Shown: positions 1 through 9,703, numbered from the stretch's first letter. The stretch is 46,871 nt of DNA from an uncultured Armatimonadota bacterium (GCA_903927025.1 CAIYLG010000039.1:1-46871), one strand, 5' to 3'. Made by a program: numbers and translations. The notes: generated by a model from the sequence alone, not told the origin.

Positions 1-80
1 ATTTCAATACGACGCTCTTCGATGTGCAAGAAATAACGGTCATACAAAGTTTGCAAACCGAGGTAGTTGAACTGCAAGTC

Positions 81-643
81 GAGGTCATGCGAGATGCGTC
101 GTGCGCCAATGTTTGGTGCGAAGATTGTTTTCTGAAAGCAATTTGCTGTCTATTTCGATCTTTCGAGTGCTGGTCAAGGCATCTCAGATCGGCTCCCTTG
201 TCTGTCTGGGCGTTCCGAGTTTCCAATACATTTCGGTGCCAGGGGCGCGTTTTCGTTCGCCACCCTCTCCCTGAGCCCTCTGCCGCCACCGGCATGGCGG
301 GAGAGGGGACCGGCTTACGGTCTGGTTGAGGTCATACGAGAGGCGTCGTGCGCCAATGTTTGGTGGGAAGGTTGTTTTCTGATAGCAATTTGCCGTCCAT
401 TTTGATCTTGCTAGCCAAGTCATCTCAGATCGGCTCCCTCCACCGCCTCGTGTGGCGGGCTGGAGGGCTTGGGGAGGGGGTGGCGGCCGGTTGGCGCTGC
501 CGACGCAGTCGGCGTCCTTGTTTGCCTGGGTGTTCCGAGTTTCCAATGCCATTCGGTGCCAGGGGCGCGTTTTCGTTCGCCACCCTCTCCCGGTCTGGTT
601 GAGGTCATAGCAGATGCGTCGTGCGCCAATGTTTGGCGGGAAG
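81..643. repeat. Degenerate long tandem repeat, about 2.2 copies
   Basis: Three copies of a unit beginning GAGGTCAT and continuing through GTCGTGCGCCAATGTTTGG start at 81, 328 and 601. The first two are about 247 and 273 bases long and share a second conserved block (CATCTCAGATCGGCTCCC) and a third (GTTCCGAGTTTCCAAT followed by GGGGCGCGTTTTCG). The third copy breaks off near 643, just before the transglutaminase gene. The third block resembles part of the repeat at 1779-2213, so the two families are probably related. Open frames here differ between copies, which argues against coding. Apart from this repeat, positions 1-680 show no gene I can support. Confidence 0.75.
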
Positions 644-680
644 TAGGGATCTCCATGCCTTCATAATCCCATCTATCGCT

Positions 681-1775
681 ATGTTCATCGCACTTGCACT
701 GCTGTTTGCCCAGGGGGGCGAGATGGCGCCTCCGGAGACTCCGGTTCGGGGGCAGTATTTTGTGAAGCCGACCTATGGGCCGGTGCTCTGCGACGTGGGG
801 ATGCGGGTTCGCGTAATGGGCAAGGGGCAGGCAGGGGTGGTGACGATGCCGATTCCCAGCGACTACTCGGGGCAGACGGTGGTGGGGTTTCGGGTGACCA
901 CGCAGCCGCCGCAGGCGCTGTTGGGGTGGACGTGGCGGAACCGGGCGGATGGGCTCAACCGGGTGGCGGAGGTTCACGTGCAGCCCGGCGCGGGGAATGT
1001 GACGGTCTCCTACACGGCGCGGATGCTGATCCCTGGGTTCAATGTGCTTCGGACAGAGCGGAAGGATTTTAAGAACTGGCTGGGGGAAACGGTTTCGGTT
1101 CCCTCGACGAACCCCGACTGGGTCGAGGTGAGCAAGAAGCTGCAGGAGGGCAAGCCGACTCCGGATGAGTTTATGATTCGGGTGGTGAAATGGGTGGCGA
1201 ACCTCAATCTGGGGTCCACCGATGTAGACCAGCCTCTCAAGCGGGCCGAGATTTGTGCCGCCATCTTTCGGGCCGCGAAGATCCCGGCGAGGCTGGTGGC
1301 GGAGGTTCCGCGAGTCGCCAACCGAAAGTTTTCGATACATTGGCGGGTAGAGATTCAGTCCGATGAGCGGACCTGGCAGGCTGTCGACCCGTTGGTCGGA
1401 GTCAGCTATCCGGTACGGAACAGCGCCGCCGTCCTCGCCATTCCCAGTCGAAAGGATGAGAGTCACGGGCCGATCGCCAGCGCGTTCGATCCGTCTGCGC
1501 CCAGTTTTTCGACTCCGGAGATCTCGTCAGAACTGTCCTGGGCGGCGGGGGGCGGAAGCCGCTTGACCGAGCTCACCGTCATCCGAACCTTCCCGATGGC
1601 CAACGGCGCCCGGGTGATGGCCGCCGCCTACCACCGAAGCCTCCTCCTCGCGGATGTCGCGCGGAAAGGGGAGGGGATGTGGATCGAAGACGCCATCCTC
1701 CGCCACGTCCTCCTCAAGGGAGCCACGAACTTAGCGCTCTACCTAGACGGCAAGCCGACCATGCCGGACAAATAG
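681..1775 (+). CDS. Exported transglutaminase-like protein
   Basis: A 364-residue protein starting with a short hydrophobic export signal (MFIALALLFAQGG). The second half carries a transglutaminase/protease-like core. A cysteine sits in the helix AEICAAIF (Cys192), a histidine in the strand HWRVEI (His220) and an aspartate in AVDPL (Asp236), which is the order and spacing of the Cys-His-Asp triad of this superfamily. The N-terminal 140 residues look like a beta-rich domain of the kind that often precedes such cores in bacterial secreted proteins. An upstream in-frame start at 621 lies inside the tandem repeat, so the start at 681 is preferred even though no clear ribosome binding site is visible. 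The substrate is unknown; it could be a cell-wall peptidase or cross-linking enzyme. Confidence 0.8.
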   Translation: MFIALALLFAQGGEMAPPETPVRGQYFVKPTYGPVLCDVGMRVRVMGKGQAGVVTMPIPSDYSGQTVVGFRVTTQPPQALLGWTWRNRADGLNRVAEVHVQPGAGNVTVSYTARMLIPGFNVLRTERKDFKNWLGETVSVPSTNPDWVEVSKKLQEGKPTPDEFMIRVVKWVANLNLGSTDVDQPLKRAEICAAIFRAAKIPARLVAEVPRVANRKFSIHWRVEIQSDERTWQAVDPLVGVSYPVRNSAAVLAIPSRKDESHGPIASAFDPSAPSFSTPEISSELSWAAGGGSRLTELTVIRTFPMANGARVMAAAYHRSLLLADVARKGEGMWIEDAILRHVLLKGATNLALYLDGKPTMPDK

Positions 1776-1778
1776 CGC

Positions 1779-2213
1779 CGTGGCCCATACCGCAACGCGG
1801 TTGGTTCTCTGGAAATTCCGATTTTCCAATCCATTCGGGGCCATGGGCGCGTGTTCGGTCCCAGCCAAGGGTAGGCCGCTGGAGCGTCCAACCCTTGGCT
1901 GGCATAAACAACACCGTTGGTGTTGGGTTTGTCGGCATGTCGCCGTTACCAGGGTGGACGCCGGAGCGTCGACCCTTCGCTTCGCAGAAACCACCCCTTT
2001 GGGGTGATGGGTTGAACGTGCCCCAACGGGGCCGTTTCTGCGCAGCCCTGGAAACCTGGATTCGCCCGTGACCCATACCGCAACGCGGTTGGTTCTCTGG
2101 AAATTCCGATTTTCCAATCCATTCGGGGCCATGGGCGCGTGTATGGTCCCAGCCAAGGGTAAGCCGCTGGAGCGTCGCCCCTTCGCTTCGCAGAAACCAC
2201 CCCTTTGGGGTGA
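1779..2213. repeat. Hairpin-rich intergenic repeat cluster
   Basis: A 110-base block at 1779-1888 recurs at 2067-2176 with four mismatches, and a 45-base block at 1963-2007 recurs at 2169-2213. Between and inside them are short perfect hairpins with three-base loops: ACCGC-AAC-GCGGT (1789-1801), AACACC-GTT-GGTGTT (1910-1924), CACCCC-TTT-GGGGTG (1992-2006) and GCCCC-AAC-GGGGC (2020-2032). An 11-base inverted repeat, CCAGCCAAGGG/CCCTTGGCTGG, lies at 1861-1902. The cluster fills the gap between two convergent genes, so the hairpins may also end transcription. Open frames in this stretch appear to be by-products of the repeats. Confidence 0.85.
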
Positions 2214-2222
2214 ACCAGACGT

Positions 2223-4409
2223 CTACCGCTTTGCTTCCCAGACCCGAAGCTCCACCAGGTGCACGGCTTCGTTGGCGCTGCCTCGGAGCATGTTCACCCT
2301 GACGAACCTCGCCAAGCGGGGAGAAAACCGCACTTCGTCACCCTGGTTGCTCGACGGTGTCGTGTTGGCGGACTTGTCCAACACCGTCGTCCACGCCTTC
2401 CCGTCCGTGCTCACCTCCACCGTGTACTGGTAGTAGCGGTGGCCGTCCCAGTAGGGGAAGACCTCGATGCGGTCGGTGGAGTACACCTTGCCGAGGTCGA
2501 CCTGTAGCCACTGAGGGGCGGGGCCGGCCCACCAGCTGCTCGCTAGGTCGAGGTTATCGTCCACTGCCAGTTCAGGGTTCTGGGGATGCTGGGTGCCGCT
2601 GGAGGAGGTGACCTTTTTGCCGGTCGCCAGGTTCGGGAACTTGGGGGGCACGTAGTAGAACGTCTTGGCAGACTCGTACTCGCTCACCTTTCCACGAACA
2701 TCCACAGCAACCGCACGCACCGTAGTCGTCTGGGTGAGATGAAGCGGGGCCGTGTAAACCGGAGAACCCAAACTTGGCAAGGTCCCGTCAACGGTATACC
2801 GAATCGATTTCCCCTTATCGCAGGAGAGCCAAACTGTGGCGGGCTTGGTAAAGCAGAGCACGTCAAACCCGCTTGGGTCCACCGCGTCCATGTCCGAGCT
2901 GAGAATCCCCACCGGGTGAATCAGCCGATCCAAAATCGGGTCGACCGCCTGAAAGCGGCTATTGAAGTAGCTAAAGTCAGAGGCAGCCGCAGGATTCCAG
3001 ATCCGCTCCGCCATCGCAGGGACCAGGCGGCGAAGGTTCTCGATCTCGCTCTCCTCCGGACCCTCCCAGCTGCACGCCTCCGCCCCGATGATTCGGTCGG
3101 TGCTGGGAACCTTGAACCACTCGGTGGTCGGCAACAAGTTGCTAAAGCGCCCAAACCGGCTGAGCCCCCAGTTGAAGATCACCTTGGCTGGCCAAACGTG
3201 CCGGTTCACCACATACAGTGGCGTCCAAGAGGCGTTGATCAGGGTGTAGCCGTCCTTCAGCAGGTCCTGGGGAAGGTAGTAAGCGTTCTCAAACTCCATC
3301 ACCTTGACGTCTTTGGGAATCGGGAATTTGGAGTGCGGGTCCTGCCCAAACCCCTCCCACACAATCAGCTGCCTGCCGCGCTTGCGCACCATCGCGTCGA
3401 CCTGACCAATAAACCCTCGAAACAGCTCCTGTTGAGAGTGGGGAGGCAGGCCAAGCTGCTCAAACGCCTGCTGAAAGTCCGAATTCTGGTCGGCCAGGGC
3501 GATATCCGCCTCATCACCGCCCATGTGGAAGTAGGGCGAGTTCCAAAACACCTCGCACATCTCCCCGACCAAAGTCTCCACCGCCTTCACAACCTCACGC
3601 TTGGCAAAGTTGATGCTGGCGTGATGCTCGTACGGCTTGGTCCCCTTGATCTTGAACAGGTCCGGCATGGTGGAAACCAGCCTGGCGCTGTGGCCGGGGA
3701 TGTCCATCTCTGGGATCACCGCGACCCCGTGCTGGTCGGCAAACCGCACCAGCTCCGCCAGTTCCGCCCGGGTATACGCCTTGCTCCCGTTCGGGTTGTT
3801 CTCCGAGAGCTGAGGAAACGCCTTGCTGGGGAAGGTGAACGACTGATCGTCCGTTAAATGCAGCTGCAGGTAGTTAAGCTTGTACAGATAGCAAAGCACC
3901 ACGCACTGTTTCAGCACCGCGATGGAGTGGTGTTTGCGTGCCACGTCGATGAGAAGGCCCCGAAAGTCAGACTTCGGCACGTCGTCAATCGCGAAGTTTG
4001 GCAGCGCCAGTTTGCCGTCGCGGAGGGCAAACGCCTGAAGCAGGGTCGCCGTCCCCATGAGCACATCGCGGGGAGTACCACCCACCACCACTACGCCACG
4101 TTTCACCCAAATTTGAACCTGATGGGGTTTTATGACCGGCTGCAGCCGCAGCGCAATCGCGCCCGGCTCAGGGTGGTTCGTTACCTTCACCGTCACCCCG
4201 AACAGCTCATGAATCTCGCTGGCAAGCAGCTCCGCGGCCGGCTTAAGGCGTGGATCCGTCGCCACGAGAGTCGGGTGTGGAAACGCCGTCCATCCCCCCA
4301 ACATCTGCACGCGTGCAGGCATCGGCACAAATGGCGGCGGAGTCGTTGCGGCGGCGCAACTGGCACACAGGGCAAGGATTCCCAAAAAGTGCTGCCTGAA
4401 AGATGTCAT
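2223..4409 (-). CDS. Exported beta-N-acetylhexosaminidase (GH20) with CBM32-like tail
   Basis: This 728-residue enzyme should remove terminal N-acetylhexosamines from chitin, peptidoglycan or glycans outside the cytoplasm. It begins with a signal peptide (about residues 1-21). A GH20 N-terminal alpha/beta domain follows (about 30-140), then the catalytic barrel (about 145-490) with the diagnostic HMGGDEAD motif. Its Asp299-Glu300 pair supplies the substrate-assisted catalysis residues. After the barrel comes a chitobiase C-terminal style beta domain (about 520-580) and a discoidin/F5-8C module (about 590-725) likely to bind sugar. The order is complete and there is no sign of damage. It is convergent with the transglutaminase gene and ends 10 bases from the hairpin repeats. 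No strong ribosome binding site precedes the start. Confidence 0.93.
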   Translation of the reverse strand: MTSFRQHFLGILALCASCAAATTPPPFVPMPARVQMLGGWTAFPHPTLVATDPRLKPAAELLASEIHELFGVTVKVTNHPEPGAIALRLQPVIKPHQVQIWVKRGVVVVGGTPRDVLMGTATLLQAFALRDGKLALPNFAIDDVPKSDFRGLLIDVARKHHSIAVLKQCVVLCYLYKLNYLQLHLTDDQSFTFPSKAFPQLSENNPNGSKAYTRAELAELVRFADQHGVAVIPEMDIPGHSARLVSTMPDLFKIKGTKPYEHHASINFAKREVVKAVETLVGEMCEVFWNSPYFHMGGDEADIALADQNSDFQQAFEQLGLPPHSQQELFRGFIGQVDAMVRKRGRQLIVWEGFGQDPHSKFPIPKDVKVMEFENAYYLPQDLLKDGYTLINASWTPLYVVNRHVWPAKVIFNWGLSRFGRFSNLLPTTEWFKVPSTDRIIGAEACSWEGPEESEIENLRRLVPAMAERIWNPAAASDFSYFNSRFQAVDPILDRLIHPVGILSSDMDAVDPSGFDVLCFTKPATVWLSCDKGKSIRYTVDGTLPSLGSPVYTAPLHLTQTTTVRAVAVDVRGKVSEYESAKTFYYVPPKFPNLATGKKVTSSSGTQHPQNPELAVDDNLDLASSWWAGPAPQWLQVDLGKVYSTDRIEVFPYWDGHRYYQYTVEVSTDGKAWTTVLDKSANTTPSSNQGDEVRFSPRLARFVRVNMLRGSANEAVHLVELRVWEAKR

Positions 4410-4571
4410 AGATTCGTGAGTCTATCCGTGTTATATTTCAGGATGAGCTCCTGCCAATGTTGCTGGCCCTCCCAAAGAGGTGCGTTTGAACCAGGATGAA
4501 TTCGCAGCAATCTGCCGATCATTGAGTCCGTAGAACTGAAAATTCACTGCGACAGTGCAGGAAAGCGTTAG

Positions 4572-5201
4572 ATGAGTGACTCTTTAGAAGAAAAGGAAGG
4601 AACAGAAAGGTGTTGTCCGCGCTGCGGAAATTCCGACGTTTCTTCGATGACGGAGCTTCACGCGCGCCTCTCTGGCCCCACCAATGACTTCTCCGCAGAC
4701 ATGGCGGACTGGCTTTCGCCCCCTAAGCGCCCAGTGCGTCCAGTCTCTCGCCGCCATCGCACCGGCATGCGAAACAGCATCGCATTCGGCGTCGTTTGGC
4801 TGCTCATCTTCACCGCCGCATACTTTGCCCTTTCCGGCACGCTTCCCGGCATTTTCACCCTCACTGCGGTCGGCCTGGTCGGCGTAGGGCTCGGTCTTTG
4901 GAACTGGCGAACGGAATCGGCCCTTGCCGGCCGAGAAGATCGCCTCCTCCGAGGGGCACACCTCGAGCGACAGCGCGCCTTTCTTCAGCGGAAGCGCGTT
5001 TGGGCTCGATTGTTTTATTGCGGCCGGTGTGGCATGGTCATCGACCCAATCACCCACCAGACCGCCTCGCTCTACGACGTGCACGAACTTGCCAACAGCA
5101 AGGTTTGGAGCTTGACCTACAAGGGTGTGGAACGGAGGTCCGCGCCGCGCAAGAAGCAGCCCCGCAAGGGCAGCCTCACCAAGAAGACCCATGGAGTCTA
5201 A
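4572..5201 (+). CDS. Small membrane protein with split zinc ribbon
   Basis: A 209-residue protein I cannot name. It has a CPRCG pair near residues 15-18, two adjacent hydrophobic segments (about 68-86 and 92-108), then a second CGRCG pair near 152-155. The four cysteines are two halves of a possible zinc ribbon on either side of a membrane hairpin. The C-terminus is very basic (KK/RK-rich). AGGAAA lies about 8 bases before the start. The last 11 bases overlap the start of the NfrB-like glycosyltransferase, which implies translational coupling and a shared role, perhaps as a cytoplasmic-face accessory of the synthase. Confidence 0.75.
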   Translation: MSDSLEEKEGTERCCPRCGNSDVSSMTELHARLSGPTNDFSADMADWLSPPKRPVRPVSRRHRTGMRNSIAFGVVWLLIFTAAYFALSGTLPGIFTLTAVGLVGVGLGLWNWRTESALAGREDRLLRGAHLERQRAFLQRKRVWARLFYCGRCGMVIDPITHQTASLYDVHELANSKVWSLTYKGVERRSAPRKKQPRKGSLTKKTHGV

Positions 5202-7221
5202 CCTCACCGGCGGCGATATCCTCATCCTTATCCGCGACTTCTTCGCGGGGGTCACCTGGTTTGTTGCCGTCATCTACTTCCTCAGCGGCACCCAAGACTT
5301 CGTGTACGACATCGGCGCTTACTGGCTGCGGTTCTGGCGCCAATACACCTACCGAAAGCAGCCCCGCCTCTCGCTGGAACGATTAAGGGCAAGAGAGCAG
5401 CAGCGCATCGCGGTGATGGTGCCGGCCTGGAATGAGGGTGAAGTCGTCGCCAGCATGGTGGACAACATCATCAAGCGGGTGGAGTACGACAACTACAACA
5501 TCTTTGTGGGCACGTATCCCAACGACCCCGCCACCCAAAATTGTGTGGACCGGCTCGCCAAGGAGTACCCGCAGATCATCAAGGTGGTCACTGCCCGCCC
5601 CGGCCCCACCACCAAGGCAGACTGCCTTCACAATGTGCTCGCCACCATCCGCAAGCACGAGGAAGCCAACGGCGTCAACTTCGACATCATCCTGATGCAC
5701 GACGCGGAAGACTGGGTTCATCCCCAGGAGTTCCTGCTCCACAACTATCTCATCCCCTCAGTGGACGTGGTTCAGGTGCCGATTCTGCCATTCCCCACCA
5801 AGTGGAACAAGTGGGTTCACTGGATCTACGCGGACGAGTTCTCCGAGAATCACATGAAGGATGTGCCTGTCCGCGAGAAGATCTCCGGCTTTGTGCCGTA
5901 TGCCGGCACCGGTACCGGCTTCAGCCGCAAGGTGATCGATTTCCTTGCCGAGGAGCACGATGGCCACGTTTTCAACGAGCAGTCCATGACCGAGGACTAC
6001 TCGATGTCCAAGAAAATCCGCGAGGCCGGACTCAAGTCAGTGTTCGTCAACGTGGTGCTGGGGGACGATGACTCCCCATGGTGGAGACCGCTGTGCAAGC
6101 GCCCGATGTTCGTGTCCAACTGGTCCTATTTCCCCATGGACTGGACTCGGTCGGTCCGTCAGAAGGCGCGCTGGATCATAGGGATCTCGCTACAGGAGTG
6201 GGAGCAGTCGGGCTGGGAAGGCAACTGGCTGATGAAGGAGAACTTCGTGAAGGACCGCAAAGCGTTCGTCGCGGCGTCCGCCTCCTTCCTGGGCTACTTC
6301 GTTCTCCTCTATTTCATTATCTACGCCATGGGGCAGGCGGGTTGGATCCCGTTCAAGTTGATGCCCATCCTGATCCCGGGCACCCCGCTGGCCCACCTCG
6401 TCTCCTTCTGCACCTTCTTTATGGTGCTGCGAGTGACCCAGCGCATCACTTGGGTGGGGCTCACCTATGGACTCGGCGCGGGGCTCCTCTCCGTGCCGAG
6501 ACTTCTCGTAGGCAACGTGCTGAACGGCCTCGCCACCTTCCGCGCCCTGAAAGTGTTCTCCGATTCCCGCCGAGGAAAGGCGGCAGTTCGGTGGGACAAC
6601 ACCCAGCACCTCGAAGGCATCGGCGACATGGGCGCGGCGGAGCAGGATAAGTCTGGCGAAACCGTGGAAGAGGTTCCCTTCGATCAGGTGCTGGCCGGGC
6701 TGATCTCAACCGAAACCGACGACGTCGTGCTCGCGCTCAAGCGAATCCCGGCAGATGCCGACATCTTGGAGCGGGCCGAGGTCGTGGCCTATCTGCGCAG
6801 TCTTGCATCCAGCCAAAAACTCCGCATCCGCGCCGCCATCGCCCAGACTCTGGGGCGATTGAAGTGGAACGAACTCACGCCGACCCTATTTCATGCTTTG
6901 GACGACGTGGACTCCGTCGTGCGAATCAACGCCGCGCGTTCCCTGTTGGAGCGGCCCAAGCTGGGCGCTCTATTGGAGCAGGCCTTCATCTCCGCCAGCC
7001 CCCGCGCGGTGGATGCCCTCATCCGCGTAATCGAGCAGGACCGCAAGCGCCAGGAGCGGCTGTTTGAGATGATCCGAACCGAAGACCTCGCCGTGACGCG
7101 TGCAACTCTGGTCGTCTCTTCCGCGATCCTGCGCAAGCGCTTTGTGACGTACCTCAACGAAGTGGTTCCCAAGCTGGAGCCCGAGCGTGTGGGTGCCTTC
7201 GAAACGCCTCAAAACTCTTAA
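5191..7221 (+). CDS. NfrB-like membrane glycosyltransferase with HEAT-like tail
   Basis: A 676-residue processive-type GT2 enzyme. One membrane segment lies at about 8-30, followed by a GT2 catalytic domain containing VPAWNEGEV, FVGTYPNDP, ARPGPTTKADCL, the HDAED metal-binding motif (170-174) and QKARW (324-328) for the growing chain. At least three more membrane segments follow at about 358-480. The sequence is close to E. coli NfrB, known for phage N4 adsorption and a cyclic-di-GMP-controlled surface polysaccharide. E. coli NfrB continues into a MshEN-type regulatory domain. Here residues about 500-676 instead look like alpha-helical HEAT-like repeats (for example RIRAAIAQTLGRL and RINAARSLL). 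No outer-membrane NfrA partner is visible nearby. The start at 5191 is chosen because the longer frame lies inside the upstream gene. Confidence 0.87.
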   Translation: MESNLTGGDILILIRDFFAGVTWFVAVIYFLSGTQDFVYDIGAYWLRFWRQYTYRKQPRLSLERLRAREQQRIAVMVPAWNEGEVVASMVDNIIKRVEYDNYNIFVGTYPNDPATQNCVDRLAKEYPQIIKVVTARPGPTTKADCLHNVLATIRKHEEANGVNFDIILMHDAEDWVHPQEFLLHNYLIPSVDVVQVPILPFPTKWNKWVHWIYADEFSENHMKDVPVREKISGFVPYAGTGTGFSRKVIDFLAEEHDGHVFNEQSMTEDYSMSKKIREAGLKSVFVNVVLGDDDSPWWRPLCKRPMFVSNWSYFPMDWTRSVRQKARWIIGISLQEWEQSGWEGNWLMKENFVKDRKAFVAASASFLGYFVLLYFIIYAMGQAGWIPFKLMPILIPGTPLAHLVSFCTFFMVLRVTQRITWVGLTYGLGAGLLSVPRLLVGNVLNGLATFRALKVFSDSRRGKAAVRWDNTQHLEGIGDMGAAEQDKSGETVEEVPFDQVLAGLISTETDDVVLALKRIPADADILERAEVVAYLRSLASSQKLRIRAAIAQTLGRLKWNELTPTLFHALDDVDSVVRINAARSLLERPKLGALLEQAFISASPRAVDALIRVIEQDRKRQERLFEMIRTEDLAVTRATLVVSSAILRKRFVTYLNEVVPKLEPERVGAFETPQNS

Positions 7222-7282
7222 AGTTAAGGTCCTATCGCAGTCCTGCTGAATCTGTTGCTGAAGTGTTAGAATCAGCTACGCG

Positions 7283-9661
7283 ATGTGGCGTTTGATCCTA
7301 CTTGGAGACCTCGCTCTGCAGCGCAACGGCGTCGAAGTTCGCCGTCTGCGCGCCCAAAAGTACGCCCACTTGCTGGCGTACTTGGCTCTATGGCCAAATC
7401 GAGCCCATAGCCGCAGCGAGCTTCTCGAAATCTTCTGGCCAGATGAGCCGGTAGAAAACGCCCAAATGTGCCTGAGAACGGCGCTGGCTTCGCTTCGACG
7501 GCAGCTAGGTTGCCCCGATTTGCTGATGCCCGGTCATCGCGATATCGTCAAGTTAACACCAGGAATCATTCACACAGACGTCCAGGATTTTGAATGTGCC
7601 GTCCGCGGAAGAGACCGCGCCGCGATGAGGCTGTACCAGGGAGCGCTGCTGCCAGGATGCTACTACGATTGGGCACTCGATGAGGCAAACCGGCTACAGG
7701 CTCTCTATGAGCAGTTTTGTGCGTCTGGCGCTGAAGCTTCCACAGAAAGCCATTCGAGCTCGGTGCATCGGCAGGCGGAGATTCCTTCTCGAGAGAGCTT
7801 CCACCTCCCGAGTTCCATTTCGAACTTCTACGGTCGAGAAGGGGAGCTGGAGGAACTGGGGCGCATCCTAGAGAGTCGATGCCGTCTGTTGACTCTGGTC
7901 GGCTTGGGTGGAATCGGCAAGACACGCCTAGCCCTGGAGTTGGGCCGTCAGCTTCCTCACAGGGTTGCCCTTGCCGAGTTCGCCTCCGTGACCCGGTCCA
8001 GCGAGATTCCCAGTGTCATCGGTGCGGCAATTCGCCTCAGCCGAGTTCCTTCTCACGACTATGTGGAGAGGCTGGAAGTGGAACTTGGCAAGGTGCCAAC
8101 GGTCCTGATCCTGGACAATGTCGAGGAGATCGCGGAGACCGATTCGCTCGCGTTCGTCGAGGGTCTTCTCAAGCGCGTTTCCAACCTCACCGTGCTGGCC
8201 ACGTCGCGAATCCCGCTCGGGCTGGCGGAAGAGCACGTCTTTGCCGTTCAGCCACTGTCGCTTCAAGCCGCAAAGTCGCTGTTCCTAGATCGTGCCCGGT
8301 GCTGCCTCCCCGATTTTGCGGAGTCCGCGTGCCTTACCGACCTATGTGACCGGCTGGATTGCCTTCCCCTTGCCATCGAACTCTGCGCGACTTGGGCGCC
8401 GCTGATGTCCAGCCGCAGAATGCTGGAGGCGCTGTCCGACCGGTTCCATTGGCTGGAGGCCCGCAAGCGAAACATACCGGAGCGGCATCGCAGTCTCTCG
8501 GCGGTGCTCCGCTGGACGTGTCCGCCCGAGGGAGAACTTCTTCAGCCGCTGAAGGATCTCAGCGTCCTGCTGGGGCGCTGGAGTTTGGAAGCTGCGGAGG
8601 CGATCTTGGGAAGCGAGTGCATCGAGCTTCTCGATCAGCTGCAGGCGCGAGCGCTTATCCAAGTTCATGTAGAGGAAGGGGAGCCGACATTTTCGATTCT
8701 TCAAACCGTGCGCGAATACGCGCTGGAAGGGGTCACAGACCAAGACCTGGTTGGAGTTCGAGAGCGCCACTGTCGCTTCTATTGTCGGTTGGCAGGGGTT
8801 GTGGCCCGCAGTCACCACATGGATCCGCAGGGAGCCTTTAGGAAGCTGGACTTCGAGCAGCAGAACATCTTTGCCGCCTTCGAATTTGGCCTGGACCAGT
8901 CGGAAGACCTCATTGAGGTGGTGTTTAGGGCCTTCGAGGCAACCAAGTGGTGCTGGTGGGTTCGCGGATACGACGCCAGAGTTCGAGGCTTGGTGGCCAA
9001 GATGGCAGTGCTTCCAATCGATGGCTTCGAGGGTCCCATCGCGGCGAGACTCCTTCGCGCAAGGGCCACCCATGCCGTGAACGAAGGCAGGTATCCCGAT
9101 GCCCTCCTTCACTGCAAAGCGGCTATTGATATTTGGGATGAAGTCGGGGATGCAGGCTGCCTATCTGATGCACTCCACATCTATGCCGTTTACCTAGGTG
9201 AGGCAGGTCTGTTTGAAGAGAGTGAAACAGCCTTTCTGCGGCACCTGGAAGGGGTCAGGCAGGACCGACACGCCTACATGATTGGGCTGGCAAGCATGGC
9301 TGCCATGCTGGTGGATTCCAAGCAGAATTTTGAGAAGGCAGAGGACTATTACAACCAGATGATCGCCTACTGGCAGATGGAGGCGAATGGAGACAGCCAC
9401 GTCGCGGTTCTGAAAACGGCGCTGGCTGGCTGCCAAATCTCCCGAGGAGAATTCCAACAGGCGGAAGATCAGCTTCGCGAGGCCATCCCAATAATGGCGA
9501 ACCATGGGGAACGGATCCGCGAAGCCTTAGCCTGGGACGCACTGGCCGACGCACTCGATGGGCAGGGCAGAACCGATGAGGCAAACGAAGCCAGAGAGAC
9601 TGCCGCCTGCCTTCGGGCTGCCGCTCATTTGGTCCTAAAGGCCCCTTCGATGCTCGCCTAA
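7283..9661 (+). CDS. SARP/BTAD-type transcriptional regulator with STAND ATPase and TPRs
   Basis: This 792-residue regulator has three parts. An N-terminal OmpR-like winged helix and bacterial transcriptional activator domain cover about residues 1-150. A STAND/NB-ARC style ATPase follows with Walker A GLGGIGKT (207-214) and Walker B VLILDN (274-279). The rest is a helical C-terminus with TPR-like repeats from about 500 on. Family members normally sense a ligand through the repeats, hydrolyse ATP and activate nearby promoters. The gene sits 61 bases after the glycosyltransferase and 42 bases before the first of three large exported proteins, so it is probably cotranscribed with the latter and may control them. 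The signal is unknown. Confidence 0.88.
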   Translation: MWRLILLGDLALQRNGVEVRRLRAQKYAHLLAYLALWPNRAHSRSELLEIFWPDEPVENAQMCLRTALASLRRQLGCPDLLMPGHRDIVKLTPGIIHTDVQDFECAVRGRDRAAMRLYQGALLPGCYYDWALDEANRLQALYEQFCASGAEASTESHSSSVHRQAEIPSRESFHLPSSISNFYGREGELEELGRILESRCRLLTLVGLGGIGKTRLALELGRQLPHRVALAEFASVTRSSEIPSVIGAAIRLSRVPSHDYVERLEVELGKVPTVLILDNVEEIAETDSLAFVEGLLKRVSNLTVLATSRIPLGLAEEHVFAVQPLSLQAAKSLFLDRARCCLPDFAESACLTDLCDRLDCLPLAIELCATWAPLMSSRRMLEALSDRFHWLEARKRNIPERHRSLSAVLRWTCPPEGELLQPLKDLSVLLGRWSLEAAEAILGSECIELLDQLQARALIQVHVEEGEPTFSILQTVREYALEGVTDQDLVGVRERHCRFYCRLAGVVARSHHMDPQGAFRKLDFEQQNIFAAFEFGLDQSEDLIEVVFRAFEATKWCWWVRGYDARVRGLVAKMAVLPIDGFEGPIAARLLRARATHAVNEGRYPDALLHCKAAIDIWDEVGDAGCLSDALHIYAVYLGEAGLFEESETAFLRHLEGVRQDRHAYMIGLASMAAMLVDSKQNFEKAEDYYNQMIAYWQMEANGDSHVAVLKTALAGCQISRGEFQQAEDQLREAIPIMANHGERIREALAWDALADALDGQGRTDEANEARETAACLRAAAHLVLKAPSMLA

Positions 9662-9703
9662 CCTCACGATTTGCTCACGGAGGCTTGGCATAGTTCCGTC
9701 GAT

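Noticed and set aside
24-602. Short open frames in the first 600 bases on both strands
   Set aside because: They sit in tandem repeats, differ between copies, and have no ribosome binding sites or protein-like composition.
420-1466. 348-residue open frame on the minus strand
   Set aside because: It is the antisense shadow of the transglutaminase gene, rich in Arg, His and Pro as expected of GC-rich antisense frames.
2586-3857. 423-residue open frame opposite the GH20 gene
   Set aside because: It is antisense to well-conserved GH20 motifs and has a shadow-like composition.
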